Assembly: GCF_001746835.1 (NCBI RefSeq)
Contig: NZ_CP016094.1
Location: forward strand, 930,001 to 994,000
Origin: Lacunisphaera limnophila
GTDB lineage: Bacteria; Verrucomicrobiota; Verrucomicrobiia; Opitutales; Opitutaceae
Direction of reading: 5' to 3'
Length of the DNA: 64,000 bases
Below are positions 32,094 through 42,179 of the stretch, one piece after another. The number at the start of each line of letters is the position of its first letter. Position 1 is the first letter of the stretch. A program made the position numbers and the translations under genes. The notes beneath the pieces are model-generated. The model ran no database searches and was not told where the DNA came from. It was given only the letters and a program-made list of their open reading frames with translations.

Positions 32094-34331
32094 TCAGGCG
32101 CGGCGACGGAGCCGCGGCCACAGCACAGCCAGGCCGCCCAAGGCGAGCAGCGCCCAGGTGGAAGGCTCGGGCACCGGCGTGAAGCGCAGGTACAAATCAC
32201 CCGTGCCGAAGCCGGCAAACGCCCCGCTCCCGCCACCCACAAACGTATCAAATTTGCCGCCGGCCCAGATGCCGTTGCTCACCAGCAGGGGATTCAACGT
32301 CCCGGGCGTCAGCTGGTTGGTGCCCAGGCCGGAGAAATCAATCACCAGCCAGGTCTGGCTGATCTGCCAGAAGGGATCATTCGCGGTCAGCACGGGTTGG
32401 GTCGGACGGCTGCTGATCGCGATCAGGCTGAGGTCCACGGTCAGGATCGCGCCCGGGTTGACGTCCAGCACATCGCCGGCGGAGCTGCTGATCGCCACGC
32501 GGTCCCATTGCGCGCTGTCGGCGCTGGTCAGCGCGCCGAGTTGCCAATGCAATGTGCTGCCGCCCGCCATCTGCAGGGCCGGGGTGCTAAATTGGCCGAG
32601 GGGATCACCCGGGCTGAAGGTCGCCCCGCTGCCGAGCACCACCCCCGTGGTTTCCGTCGTGCTCGAGTGGGACAGGGGCACGTCACCCGAAAGGATCGCG
32701 CCGGAACTGACCGCAATGGGATCAGCCAAAATCACACTGCCTCCAGCCAGCAAAACTTCCCCCTGTTGCACCAAGATGCCGCCGCCTCGAAGATCCAGGC
32801 CCTGGCTGAACACCGCCTTGCCGGCTCCCGTCTTCCCAATCCCACCCCCGCCATAACCGTCACTAAAAAGCTCGTTGAAGGTGAGTTGGCCGCCCGGGCC
32901 GACTGACACGATAACACTGCGCTGGATGTAGACCTCCTCCGCGAAGGTCGCGCTGCCGGTGCCATACAGGCCGAGGGTGGTCTGTCCGCCGTCGTCATTC
33001 TCGTTATAGACATCCACATAATGCATGAGCGTCACACCGTCCTTCAGCAAAAGGCTGAGATCATCGTTGTAGCTCGTGCGCGAAGTGCCGACCTCCAGCT
33101 CAGGCTCACTGGCGATGCCGAGGGCGTTGTTATTCCCGATGATGAGGGTTCCGTTGGTGAGGTACGTGTCTCCGTCGAAAGTATTGTCGCCGGTCAGGAC
33201 CAGCGTACCCGGGCCCGTTTTCTCGAAATCGTGCAAACCGGTGCTGCCGGACGAGGAGATCACGCCGGTCAGCGTCAGGGTGCTGGCGCTATTCTCAACC
33301 CCGACCGAGCCCGTATTCCCGGATATCTGGATGGTACGGTTCGAAGTGTTGGTTCCGCCGGTGTACAGCACTTCGCCGTCATAGACGGAACCCGGGCCGA
33401 GATCCTGGCCGAGTTCCAGGCCGCTTCCGGCGCCCAGCGAACCGGCGGCCAGTTCGTTGTTAAACGTCGCGACCTTCACGCGACCGTCGAACCCGTCGCC
33501 GACGATCACTTTCCCGGTGAACGTGTTTGCCCCGGAGAGCGCAACCTCACCTCCAATTTTCACATTCCTGCCCACCCCGGAAATGACTCCGGAAGCAGCC
33601 AGGAGGGCCGTGCCAGAATCGTTGATTGTGCCACCATAGAGCCGGCCATCCGTCAGGAGGCTGATCGGGCCGGTCAGCGTCACGGAACGACTCCCGGACA
33701 TCTCAAATTCAACGTAGATCGTGCCGCCATTGATGCCATTGATCGTGATGGGGTTGTTGACCGTGTAGCTAAAGTTTCCACCGCTGACATAATCGAAGCG
33801 GAGCTGCCCTTTGTTGAGGATGCTCGTCCCTGAATCATTGCTGATGGCATCGGGATGGTTGTAGGTCAGGCTGTGGGTATTCGTGATCACGCCGGTCAAA
33901 TTCGGACTCGCTGTGTTGAGGTAGAAATCACCTGCAAAATCCAAGCCGGCGCTGTTCAGCGCGGCATTGAGGTTGACCGCAAACTGGGAAGAAACTGTGC
34001 CGCCGGTCAGAGTCAGTTCCGTGCCGCCCGTGAGCGTATAGTAGTTTCCATCAAAATGCAGGGTGGAGGCCTGAACACCCGAACCCAAGGTGATGGTGGC
34101 GGGTGCTCCCGTGTTAAACCAAGCGGGTCGATTGTTGATCCACTGGATGGTATTAATGTCTCCCGCGGAACTGGTCGACCAATTGAACGCGGAAAGGTCC
34201 CAAGTACCGTCACCCCCCGCTCCACCGGTCGCTCCATTCGCATCCCAATAAAGGACCTGGGCCCGAAGCATGGCCGGGGCGAAACCGGCCAGCAGGAACA
34301 ACAGCCCCATGATCTTTCCCGTCAGTCGCAT
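32094..34331 (-). CDS. Autotransporter-associated beta-strand repeat protein with PEP-CTERM anchor
   Basis: The roughly 745-residue exported protein has a signal peptide (LTGKIMGLLFLLAGFAPAM) and then passenger-like beta-strand repeats rich in Thr, Ser, Gly and Asn. These include PATR-like units such as GTLVLTGDNTFDGDTYLTNG and GTLIIGNNNALG. The C-terminus is a PEP-CTERM signal: VPEPSTWALL, a hydrophobic helix and an RLRRRA tail. PEP-CTERM proteins are processed by exosortase and are usually linked to exopolysaccharide. ATG 34331 gives the shortest n-region; 34355 is the alternative. The lone gene is followed on the minus strand by arsR, about 70 nt away. Confidence 0.85.
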   Translation of the reverse strand: MRLTGKIMGLLFLLAGFAPAMLRAQVLYWDANGATGGAGGDGTWDLSAFNWSTSSAGDINTIQWINNRPAWFNTGAPATITLGSGVQASTLHFDGNYYTLTGGTELTLTGGTVSSQFAVNLNAALNSAGLDFAGDFYLNTASPNLTGVITNTHSLTYNHPDAISNDSGTSILNKGQLRFDYVSGGNFSYTVNNPITINGINGGTIYVEFEMSGSRSVTLTGPISLLTDGRLYGGTINDSGTALLAASGVISGVGRNVKIGGEVALSGANTFTGKVIVGDGFDGRVKVATFNNELAAGSLGAGSGLELGQDLGPGSVYDGEVLYTGGTNTSNRTIQISGNTGSVGVENSASTLTLTGVISSSGSTGLHDFEKTGPGTLVLTGDNTFDGDTYLTNGTLIIGNNNALGIASEPELEVGTSRTSYNDDLSLLLKDGVTLMHYVDVYNENDDGGQTTLGLYGTGSATFAEEVYIQRSVIVSVGPGGQLTFNELFSDGYGGGGIGKTGAGKAVFSQGLDLRGGGILVQQGEVLLAGGSVILADPIAVSSGAILSGDVPLSHSSTTETTGVVLGSGATFSPGDPLGQFSTPALQMAGGSTLHWQLGALTSADSAQWDRVAISSSAGDVLDVNPGAILTVDLSLIAISSRPTQPVLTANDPFWQISQTWLVIDFSGLGTNQLTPGTLNPLLVSNGIWAGGKFDTFVGGGSGAFAGFGTGDLYLRFTPVPEPSTWALLALGGLAVLWPRLRRRA

Positions 34332-34400
34332 GCGCCATGGCAAATCATGCCCCACCGACGGTCAAACCTGTACCGGTAAATGAGTGGTAAACGTGACCGC

Positions 34401-35609
34401 TCAGCGCCGGCCGCCACGCATCAGGCGGCTCTTCGGCTTCTCCGGGGCGACCTGCGGCATGCCGCCGCCGTCGAAGATGCCCGAGTAGGTGTAGTTGAAG
34501 CCCTCCACCTTCTTCCACTCGATGCTCATGCCGATGAAACGCTCGATGCTGCGGGCGTCGCGCCACGTCTCTTCGGTCACGAGGGTGAAAGCGTCACCGG
34601 TCTTCTGCGCGCGGCCGGTGCGGCCGATGCGGTGCACGTAGTCCTCGGGATTTTCCGGCACGTCGAAGTTAATCACGTGCGACACGTCGGCGATGTCGAG
34701 GCCGCGGGCCGCGATGTCCGTGGCGACCAGCACCTCGTGCTTGCCCGATTTGAACCCCTTGAGCGCGTCGACGCGCTCCTGCTGGCTGCGGTCGGAATGC
34801 ATCACGGCACAGGTGTGGCCGGCCTGCTTGAGCCGGCTGGCGACGTAGTCCGCGCCGCTCTTGGTGCGGGAGAAGATGATGACGCTGTGGTACTGCGTCT
34901 GCTCGAGCAGGTGGGCGAGCAGGTCGAACTTCTGCGCCTGCACCACGGGGTAGAACGCATGCGTGATCGTCTCGGCGGTGGAACGCTCGCGGCTCACGGA
35001 GATCTTGAACGGGTCGCGCAGGGCCCAGGCGGCCAGCTGCTCGATCTCGGGCGGGAGCGTGGCGGTGAAGAACAGCGTCTGCCGCGTCTTCGGCACCTTC
35101 GCCACGATGCGCTTCACATCGGGGAGGAAACCCATGTCCAGCATGCGGTCCACCTCGTCGAGCACCAGGGTCTCGATGTGGTCGAGGCGGATCTCACCCT
35201 GCTCCATGAAGTCGAGCAGGCGACCGGGCGTGGCCACCAGGATGTCCATGCCCCGCGCGAGGTCGTCGCGCTGTTTGCCGTATCCGACGCCGCCGTAGAT
35301 CACGGTGGTGCGCAGGTCGGTGTATTTCGAATACTCCTTGAAGGACTCCTCGACCTGCAGCGCGAGCTCGCGCGTGGGCTCGAGCACGAGGCAGCGGATC
35401 GGACCGTGGGCGCCGAGGCGCTGGAGAATGGGCAGCGAGAAGGCCGCCGTCTTGCCCGTGCCAGTCTGGGCCGAGCCAATCACATCCTTGCCCGCCAACA
35501 CCACCGGGATGGCCTGAGCCTGGATCGGCGTCGGGTTCTCGTAACCCTTCTGCTGCACCGCGTAGGCGATGCGGTCGCCAAGACCGAGCGCCGTGAAAGT
35601 CGTGTCCAT
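34401..35609 (-). CDS. DEAD-box RNA helicase (RhlE-like)
   Basis: The 402-residue ATP-dependent RNA helicase shows the Q motif ENPTPIQ, Walker A AQTGTGKT (47-54), PTRELA, TPGR, a DEVD version of the DEAD box (151-154), FTAT, and the C-terminal motifs ATDIAARGLDI and HRIGRTGRA. These proteins remodel structured RNA, for example in ribosome assembly or mRNA decay. The tail KPKSRLMRGGRR is basic. MDTTFTAL is the first methionine in this frame close to the Q motif. An unshifted N-terminal extension in another frame suggests the real protein may begin at 35860. Confidence 0.88.
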   Translation of the reverse strand: MDTTFTALGLGDRIAYAVQQKGYENPTPIQAQAIPVVLAGKDVIGSAQTGTGKTAAFSLPILQRLGAHGPIRCLVLEPTRELALQVEESFKEYSKYTDLRTTVIYGGVGYGKQRDDLARGMDILVATPGRLLDFMEQGEIRLDHIETLVLDEVDRMLDMGFLPDVKRIVAKVPKTRQTLFFTATLPPEIEQLAAWALRDPFKISVSRERSTAETITHAFYPVVQAQKFDLLAHLLEQTQYHSVIIFSRTKSGADYVASRLKQAGHTCAVMHSDRSQQERVDALKGFKSGKHEVLVATDIAARGLDIADVSHVINFDVPENPEDYVHRIGRTGRAQKTGDAFTLVTEETWRDARSIERFIGMSIEWKKVEGFNYTYSGIFDGGGMPQVAPEKPKSRLMRGGRR

Positions 35610-35860
35610 TTTCGGCACCTCGGGCAGCGGCTGGGGGGCCCGGGCCGCAAGCCGGGGGCCGCCGGCGTCGGCCGGGGCTGACCAGCCGCGGCGGCGCGGG
35701 GGGCTGCGGCCGCGGGGGCCGGCTTGCGATCCTGACGCGGGTGACTGTCGCGGCCGCCTGGCCGCGCCGGGCGGGACGGGGGGGTGGACTTGGCGGCCTC
35801 GGCGGGCTTGGCACCGGGCTTGAAGGTCTGGGTTATCTTGGAGAGGAGCTTGCGGAACAT
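35610..35860 (-). other. Probable frameshifted N-terminal extension of the DEAD-box helicase
   Basis: On the minus strand ATG 35860 opens a peptide beginning MFRKLLSKITQTFKPG, then a Pro/Ala/Arg-rich linker, which stays in a different frame from the helicase core. Helicase-like N-terminal leaders of this style join the core through such linkers. The frames change between about 35620 and 35760, where several G/C runs occur (for example six G at 35634-35639). A one-base indel there, real or a sequencing error, would explain the break. Confidence 0.5.
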
Positions 35861-35934
35861 GAAGGGAAGGCGTGCTTATCACGGTCCCCGCCAGGCATTG
35901 CAACCTCGCAAAACCAGCCCACGTCGCCCCGGGG

Positions 35935-36354
35935 TCACTCCAGCTCAGCCCGGATCTGGTCGAGCAGGGTCAAGGACAGGACCTGATCCCCCACCAGACC
36001 GACCCGGATCCCTACCCGGGTGAGGCGGGCCGTGACTTTCTCCAGTTTGATCTCGACCCGCTTGTCGAGCGCGGTGCGGTACACCAACTGGGCATCCTGA
36101 CCGCTCTTCCGCTCCTCGATCCTGGCGAATTCCTGCCGGGCCAGCACCGTCTGCGCCGCGCGGTACACGGCATCGAGGTCGTGCTCCACGTTGGTGGCCA
36201 GCTCACCCCGCACGAAGGCCACAGCCCCAGCCCCGACGGCACCGGCCGCGATGACCACGCAACCGCTGAGCGCGGGCCAGACGGCCAACGCCAGCAAGGC
36301 GGCCAGCAGGCGCAGGGACGGGAACTTCCGGGCAGGGTGGGTTTGGTTATGCAT
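35935..36354 (-). CDS. DUF3568-like lipoprotein
   Basis: The 139-residue protein carries a lipoprotein signal (LLAALLALAVWPALSGC), so it is anchored in a membrane facing the periplasm. The mature part starts with a Gly/Ala-rich hydrophobic patch (VVIAAGAVGAGAVAFV), then a helical segment and beta strands with the ending LGDQVL-type (VGLVGDQVLSLTLLDQI). It resembles the DUF3568 family of small lipoproteins; the function is unknown. ATG 36354 was chosen because the signal begins there. It is between the helicase and the histidine kinase on the same strand. Confidence 0.7.
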   Translation of the reverse strand: MHNQTHPARKFPSLRLLAALLALAVWPALSGCVVIAAGAVGAGAVAFVRGELATNVEHDLDAVYRAAQTVLARQEFARIEERKSGQDAQLVYRTALDKRVEIKLEKVTARLTRVGIRVGLVGDQVLSLTLLDQIRAELE

Positions 36355-36409
36355 GATCTCCACCGACCCAGGCTCCGTGGTTTTGTGCACCAAAAAGAAT
36401 GTCAAAATC

Positions 36410-39400
36410 CTAGGCCGCGCCATCCGGCCGCTCGAGCACCTCGTTCATGGACTTGCCCAATTCCGCCAGACCATAAGGTTTCGGCAGCACGGCCTTGAAG
36501 CCATGAGCCCGGTGGTTCGCCATGACCGGATCGCGCGAATAGCCGCTGGATACGATCACCCGCACCTCCGGATCGAGCCGGCGCAGATGCTCCATCGCCT
36601 CGCGCCCACCCATGCCTCCCGGCACGGTGAGATCCATCACCACCGCATCGTAAGCGCGGCCGGCCTCCCTCGCCTCCCGGTATTTGCGCAGCGCCTCGGC
36701 GCCGTCCGCCGCCGTCTCGCATTCGAAGCCCAGCCGGTCCATGAAGATCGTGGCCATGCTGCGGATCGGCTCCTCGTCATCCATGAACAACACGCGGGCC
36801 CGGCGCGGGGCGGGGGGCTCCGGCTCGGCCGGGCCGGCACCCGCGGCCGGCGTGCCACCCGCGGGCAACCAGCAGCGGAACACCGTGCCCTGGCCCGGCT
36901 CGGACTCGGCATGGATATAACCACCGTGCTTGCGGATGATGGAATACACCGTGGCCAGTCCCAACCCGCTGCCCTGGGTCTTGGTGGTGAAATACGGATC
37001 GAAGATCTTCGCCAGGTGCTCGCGGGCGATCCCGACGCCGTTGTCCGCCACGCTCAACCGGACGTAGCGACCCGGCGCGAGCGGCAGCACCCCGGCGTCA
37101 TCGCCACCCACTTCCGCGTTGTCGGCGGTCAGCACGACCAGGCCGCCGCCCGGCATCGCCTGCACGGCGTTGATCACGAGGTTCTGCACCACCTGGCCGA
37201 GCTGGCCCTTGTCCGCATTCACGGGCCAGAGTCCGGGGGCGATCTTGAAGTCGGCGCGGGCCTTGGCCCCGTGCAGGGCGAAGGCGGCCGATTCCCGGAG
37301 CAGTTCCGGCAGCTCGACGGCCGCCTTCAGCGGCTCGCCCCCCTTGGCAAAGGTTAGCAGCTGCAACGTGAGGTCGCGCGCGCGCAAGGTGGCCCGCCGC
37401 GCGTCGGCCAGCCGCGCGCTGATCGCGCTGTCCGCCTCGGTGTCGGCCTCGGCCAGCGTGACGTTGCCCAGCACCACGGTGAGGATGTTGTTGAAATCAT
37501 GGGCGATCCCGCCGGCGAGGATGCCCACGGCCTCCAGCTTGGAGGCGCGGCCCATCTCAGCCTCCAGCTGGAGCCGGGCGGTGATGTCAGCCACGAACCC
37601 CTCGTAATAGAGCAACCGGCCGGAGGCATCGCGCACCTCGCGCGCGTCCTCCGAGATCCAGATCGTGCGGCCGTCGCGCACCAGCACTTCCGACTCGAAA
37701 TCGTTCAGCTGTCCGGCCGGCCCGAACGCCGTCCGGAATTCATCGCGCCGGCCTGGTTTCACATACAGCGATTGCGCGGCGTGTTGCTCGGCCCAGGCGA
37801 TCATCTCCTCCGCCCGCACGAAGCCGAACATGCGCGCGAGAGCGGGGTTCACGGTCAGGAACTGCCCCTCCGGCGTCGAACGATAGATCCCGCCGACCGC
37901 CTGCTCGAACAGTTCGCGGTAGCGTGTCTCGCTCTCCCGCAGCGCGCGCTCCGCCGCCAGCTTCTCGGTGATGTCCACCAGCACGGTCTGGGTGCGGCCG
38001 AAGTTCGCCCGGTCCTGCGCGCCCAGCATCCGCCAGTGGAAGGCCAGCGTACGACGCTCCCCGTCCAGCCGCCGGACCTCGAATTCGCCGCTGCCATGAA
38101 AGATCCCCTGCCACATGCGTGCGGCGTTGTCGCAGCGCGCCTGGCGGGTGCTTTCCGTGTAGACGTCGCGCAAGCGGGCGACCAGCTCCGCCTTGGACCG
38201 CGCGCCCATCAGCCGCAGCGTGGACTGGTTGGCATCCACCAGGGGCGACCGCGCGATCAGCGGTTCGCGATCCTCGGGATGTGCGGCGAGGTGGGCCGCG
38301 AGGTCCGTCACACCCCGGGCGCGCAGCTCATCGAACCACGGGCCCAGCGCTGCGTGGTCGAACTCCACCACCGCCAGCGGGGCCTCCTCGAACAACATCC
38401 GGTAACGCTCCTCACTGGCGCGCAGGGCCAGCTCCGCCCGTCGGAGGGACGTGATCTCAGTGAAGACGAGCCGGACGTTGGACAGGTCGCGCCGGCCGTC
38501 GGGCCGGCGCCCCACCTCCCAGTTAAGCAAGGCGTGGAGGCGCTCGCCGCCCTTCACCACGTAGCTGGTTTCCAGGGTCAGCTGGTCCCGCCCGTCCCAG
38601 AGGGCGGTCAGCTCCTCCTGGAATTGCTGGTAGCCCTGCTCGGTCATGATGTCCGGCAGGTTGCGGTCCATGTCCTCGACCGTGACGAACCCGTTCCGGG
38701 CGAGCGTCTGGCGATTGGCCGCGACGATGCGCTTCAGCCGGTGCAGCCCCCGCAGCAGCTCGGGCCGGGCCTGCAGGTGGGCGCGCAGGTCCGTGACGCC
38801 GGCCTCGCGCAGCCGCCGCAGCTCCGGCTCCAAGGCGGTGTAGTCCTCGATCACGATCGGGGCTGGGGCATAATCGAAATACTCGCGCTGGCGCTGCTCC
38901 GACTCGCGGAGCTCCTCGGTGCGCCGCGCCACCAGGGACTGCAACCGACGGCTGGTCAGCACGGCCCCCACCGCCACGACCACCGCGGCGGCCAAGCCCC
39001 ACAACAGCCAGGGCGCGATCTGTTGGAGCCGCTGGAAGCGGTCGAGGGGGGGCACATAAAGCATGCCCTCAATCCGGTCCAGGCTCCCCGTCCCGTCATA
39101 ACCGTGGATCACCTCCGCCATGCGCGACCAGCGGCCGGGATTGACCCGGCCCAGCTCGATCAGGTCCGCACTGATCAGCATGGCCATCTGGCCCGCCTCA
39201 TAGACCAGCGCCTCCCGGTCCGGTTCGGCCCGCTGCTGCAGCACGACGCCCGCCGGATAGCGGGCCATGATCAGGTTCACCGTCTCGTCGGGGTGCTGGA
39301 GCGCATGACTCCAACCGCGCAACAGCGCCCGGCGCATGCCCGCCACGAGCTCCGGCCGCGTGCGGGCGGTGAGGCCGCTGGTGAAAAGACAGTCCCCGTA

Positions 39401-40039
39401 GAAATCCACCCCGTAGTCCGCGGGTCGGATGACATGGACGCGCATTCCCGCGCGTTTCATCGCATAGGGCATGTCGATGACAAACACGCTCATGGCGTCG
39501 GCCGTGCCATCGATCAGCTCGTTGCGTTCCCAGGTATTGGGCACGACCGTGATCCGGTCGTAGCCCACCCCCTCACGCTCCAGCATCAGGCGGACCTCGG
39601 ATTGCAGTGAGGTCTGGTCGATGGCAACGCGCCGACCCACGAGATCATGGGGATTCCGGAGATCATGCTCCTCCCGGGTGACCAGCACCTGCGGGGAATG
39701 CTGCATGATGGCCGCCAGGACCACGATGTCCTGGCCTTCCAAGCGCCCGGCAATCAGCTGCGGCCCCTGCGCAATGCCGAAATCCGCCTTGCCGGCCCCC
39801 ACTTCCTCCAAGGGCGCGTGATGCTGCTCGGAAGTCTGCCGCACCACCACCTCCAGCCCCTCCTCCCGAAAATAACCCTGCTCAATCGCGACGTAGGCTC
39901 CCGCAAACTGGAACTGGTGGGTGTACGGCAGCTGCAGCACCACCTGCTCCGTCCCGCCGTTCGCCGCCTGGGCCGCCAGCACCCAGCCCCCGATAAACAT
40001 CCCGCCGAGGAGGTGCCTGATGTGGTGACCGGGAATCAT
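36410..40039 (-). CDS. Hybrid histidine kinase with NMT1/THI5-like sensor, PAS domains and receiver
   Basis: The 1,209-residue kinase has, in order, a signal-like segment ([16 protein letters not shown]), a periplasmic NMT1/THI5-like substrate-binding domain ([20 protein letters not shown]) up to about residue 320, a transmembrane segment ([18 protein letters not shown]), three PAS-like domains, a HisKA/HATPase module with GGIAHDFNN (His near 847), and a C-terminal receiver with [17 protein letters not shown] (Asp near 1136) and LPKPYG. The binding-protein domain suggests it senses a small ligand such as a thiamine-precursor-like or sulfonate/nitrate-like molecule; the ligand is not known. 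ATG 40039 follows the sensor; the frame extends upstream only as shadow sequence. A separate response regulator is not adjacent. Confidence 0.85.
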   Translation of the reverse strand: MIPGHHIRHLLGGMFIGGWVLAAQAANGGTEQVVLQLPYTHQFQFAGAYVAIEQGYFREEGLEVVVRQTSEQHHAPLEEVGAGKADFGIAQGPQLIAGRLEGQDIVVLAAIMQHSPQVLVTREEHDLRNPHDLVGRRVAIDQTSLQSEVRLMLEREGVGYDRITVVPNTWERNELIDGTADAMSVFVIDMPYAMKRAGMRVHVIRPADYGVDFYGDCLFTSGLTARTRPELVAGMRRALLRGWSHALQHPDETVNLIMARYPAGVVLQQRAEPDREALVYEAGQMAMLISADLIELGRVNPGRWSRMAEVIHGYDGTGSLDRIEGMLYVPPLDRFQRLQQIAPWLLWGLAAAVVVAVGAVLTSRRLQSLVARRTEELRESEQRQREYFDYAPAPIVIEDYTALEPELRRLREAGVTDLRAHLQARPELLRGLHRLKRIVAANRQTLARNGFVTVEDMDRNLPDIMTEQGYQQFQEELTALWDGRDQLTLETSYVVKGGERLHALLNWEVGRRPDGRRDLSNVRLVFTEITSLRRAELALRASEERYRMLFEEAPLAVVEFDHAALGPWFDELRARGVTDLAAHLAAHPEDREPLIARSPLVDANQSTLRLMGARSKAELVARLRDVYTESTRQARCDNAARMWQGIFHGSGEFEVRRLDGERRTLAFHWRMLGAQDRANFGRTQTVLVDITEKLAAERALRESETRYRELFEQAVGGIYRSTPEGQFLTVNPALARMFGFVRAEEMIAWAEQHAAQSLYVKPGRRDEFRTAFGPAGQLNDFESEVLVRDGRTIWISEDAREVRDASGRLLYYEGFVADITARLQLEAEMGRASKLEAVGILAGGIAHDFNNILTVVLGNVTLAEADTEADSAISARLADARRATLRARDLTLQLLTFAKGGEPLKAAVELPELLRESAAFALHGAKARADFKIAPGLWPVNADKGQLGQVVQNLVINAVQAMPGGGLVVLTADNAEVGGDDAGVLPLAPGRYVRLSVADNGVGIAREHLAKIFDPYFTTKTQGSGLGLATVYSIIRKHGGYIHAESEPGQGTVFRCWLPAGGTPAAGAGPAEPEPPAPRRARVLFMDDEEPIRSMATIFMDRLGFECETAADGAEALRKYREAREAGRAYDAVVMDLTVPGGMGGREAMEHLRRLDPEVRVIVSSGYSRDPVMANHRAHGFKAVLPKPYGLAELGKSMNEVLERPDGAA

Positions 40040-40237
40040 GAAGGACGGGCGGCGGATTCGGCCGAGATTGCGACGGGCGACTTGGGGAAGTCGAGGCGCA
40101 AACCCCGCCCACACAGCCCCAGCCATCGTCCGCCGGCACAACCGGAACGCATTCGCCAACGCGACCGGGGCACCCCAGCGTGTCGGACCGCGCCCCCACC
40201 CGACCAGCCGTCCCTCGTCCCGCCCACCCATTCCGCC

Positions 40238-41023
40238 ATGAAACTGCCCCTCTATTGGATCGACGCCTTCGCCTCGCAGGTCTTCACCGGCAATCCCGCC
40301 GCCGTCGTCCCGCTCGACACCTGGTTGCCGGACGGGCTGATGCAGCGCATCGCCTTCGAGAACGGCCTGGCCGAGACCGCCTTCTTTGTCCCCGTCGGCG
40401 CGGGGCGCTACCACCTGCGCTGGTTCACCCCCGGCGCCGAGGTGGATCTCTGCGGCCATGCGACCGTCGCCACCGCCTTCACCCTCTTCACCGCCCTTGG
40501 GTTCAGCGGCCCCGTCATCACCTTCGATTCCCGCTCGGGCCCGCTGCCCGTTCGGCGTCTACCCGACGGGAAAATCGAGCTCGATTTTCCCGCGCGCCCC
40601 GCGTTGCCCGTGCCGCCACCCGCGGCGCTGGTGCAGGGCCTCGGCGCCACCCCCGCCTACTACGCCCAGGCCCAGGCCAACCTCGCCGTCTTTAACACTG
40701 CGGCCGAGGTCCGCGCCCTGCGCCCCGATTTTGGCGCCCTCGCCACCCTCGAGCAATATGGCACCATCGTGACCGCGCCCGGGGAGGACTGCGACTTTGT
40801 CTCCCGCTTCTTCGCGCCGCGTGTCGGCGTGCCCGAGGACCCCGTGACCGGCAGCGCCCACTGCGTGCTCACGCCTTATTGGGCCGCCCGCCTCGGCAAA
40901 ACCAAGCTGCACGCCCGCCAGCTCTCCGCCCGCGGCGGCGAACTGTGGTGCGAGCAAGCCGGCGACCGCGTCAAAATCGCCGGCCATGCCGTGCTCTACC
41001 TCAAGGGCGAGATCGCGGTCTGA
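40238..41023 (+). CDS. PhzF-family isomerase/epimerase-like protein
   Basis: The 261-residue protein has the PhzF opening YWIDAFASQVFTGNPAAVV, the catalytic-region signature ENGLAETAFFV (Glu near 45), DLCGHATVATAF, and the second-half FAPRVGVPEDPVTGSAHC. The fold is a diaminopimelate-epimerase-like duplication. PhzF in phenazine producers isomerises an intermediate, but most family members outside phz clusters have unknown substrates, and no phenazine gene is visible here. It is divergent from the histidine kinase across 198 bp. Confidence 0.85.
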   Translation: MKLPLYWIDAFASQVFTGNPAAVVPLDTWLPDGLMQRIAFENGLAETAFFVPVGAGRYHLRWFTPGAEVDLCGHATVATAFTLFTALGFSGPVITFDSRSGPLPVRRLPDGKIELDFPARPALPVPPPAALVQGLGATPAYYAQAQANLAVFNTAAEVRALRPDFGALATLEQYGTIVTAPGEDCDFVSRFFAPRVGVPEDPVTGSAHCVLTPYWAARLGKTKLHARQLSARGGELWCEQAGDRVKIAGHAVLYLKGEIAV

Positions 41024-41081
41024 ACCACCGGCCCGCGAATTTTTGCATACGCCGGCTCCTTTGGCCCGTATGCCTGTCACC

Positions 41082-41963
41082 ATGAGCCTGCCTTCGCTGC
41101 TTCGCCCCCTCTCCCTGCTGTGTCTCGGGCTGGTCACCGTCCACGCCCAGCCCGCCCCGGTGCCCGGGGCCGAGTTCACCGTGCTATACTCGCGGTCCGC
41201 GGATAACGCCTTGGCCCTTCGCGGCACCAATGTCGGTTCGGTCGCCGTCGATGCGACCCAGCTGTCCTGGCGCAGCTCGGTCCCGCTCTCTTCCGTCACC
41301 CGCTTCACCTACGGGCTGGATTGGAATCGCTTCGACTTCCAGCGGCCCGCCGCCTCGGCCGTACCCGGCACGCTGCAGGAAATTGCCCTCGCCCTCGGCG
41401 CCAGCCACCGCCTGGGCCGGGAATGGCTGCTCATCGGCAACCTCAGCCCAGGTCTGTATGGCGACCTGAAGGGCGACAGCGGCGACGCCTTTAACGCCCC
41501 GCTCCTCCTGCTCGCCACCTGGCTCCGCAGCCCCACCCTCGCCTGGGCCTTCGGCTTGCGCGTCGACGGGCTGGCCGACCGGCCGGTCATCCCCTTCATC
41601 GGCGTGAATTGGAAATTCGCCCCGGATTGGGAATTCTCCCTCGGCATGCCGCGCGCCGGCGTGAGCTACGCCGCTACCCCTGATCTGAAATGGACGCTCG
41701 GGCTCTCCGTGCCGGGTGGCAGCTTCCACATCGCGCGCGACCCGCGCCCGGTCTCCGCCGGCCCCCGCCTCGACGACACCACGCTTAATTTCCACGAGAT
41801 CCGCGTCGGCCTCTCGGCCGACTGGCGCCTCAACAGAACGTTTTCCCTCAACGCGGAAGCGGGGCTCATTACCGACCAAAAATTCGATTACTTCGACCGG
41901 GGCTATGTGCTCAACGGGGACGCCGCCGGCTTCTTCACTTTGGGTCTGACCGGCCGCTTCTAA
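41082..41963 (+). CDS. Outer-membrane beta-barrel-like protein (DUF6268-like)
   Basis: The 293-residue protein has a signal peptide (SLLRPLSLLCLGLVTVHA) and then amphipathic strands, ending FFTLGLTGRF with a terminal aromatic residue as in Bam-inserted barrels. The motif GLRVDGLADRPVIPFIGVNW and the general pattern recall DUF6268 barrel proteins. ATG 41082 was preferred; an ATG at 41070 is in frame. It is about 58 nt after the PhzF-like gene on the same strand, so they may be cotranscribed. The function is unknown. Confidence 0.7.
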   Translation: MSLPSLLRPLSLLCLGLVTVHAQPAPVPGAEFTVLYSRSADNALALRGTNVGSVAVDATQLSWRSSVPLSSVTRFTYGLDWNRFDFQRPAASAVPGTLQEIALALGASHRLGREWLLIGNLSPGLYGDLKGDSGDAFNAPLLLLATWLRSPTLAWAFGLRVDGLADRPVIPFIGVNWKFAPDWEFSLGMPRAGVSYAATPDLKWTLGLSVPGGSFHIARDPRPVSAGPRLDDTTLNFHEIRVGLSADWRLNRTFSLNAEAGLITDQKFDYFDRGYVLNGDAAGFFTLGLTGRF

Positions 41964-42179
41964 AGCGTCCCTCACGGCGAGGTCGCCGGACCGCCCTGGC
42001 GCTGGCGAGCGCGGAACCCCGCCCGCGGGGTGGTGCAGCACCCGCCCGTCCCGCTTCTGGGAAAATTGTCACGGTTACAGAATTGATTTACAGCAACTGT
42101 GCTGGTTTCAATCTGAGCCGGCTGGGGCTACTGGGCGGACGCCGGTTCCGCTATAGTCCGGGCCGCATCCTTCCACGCC

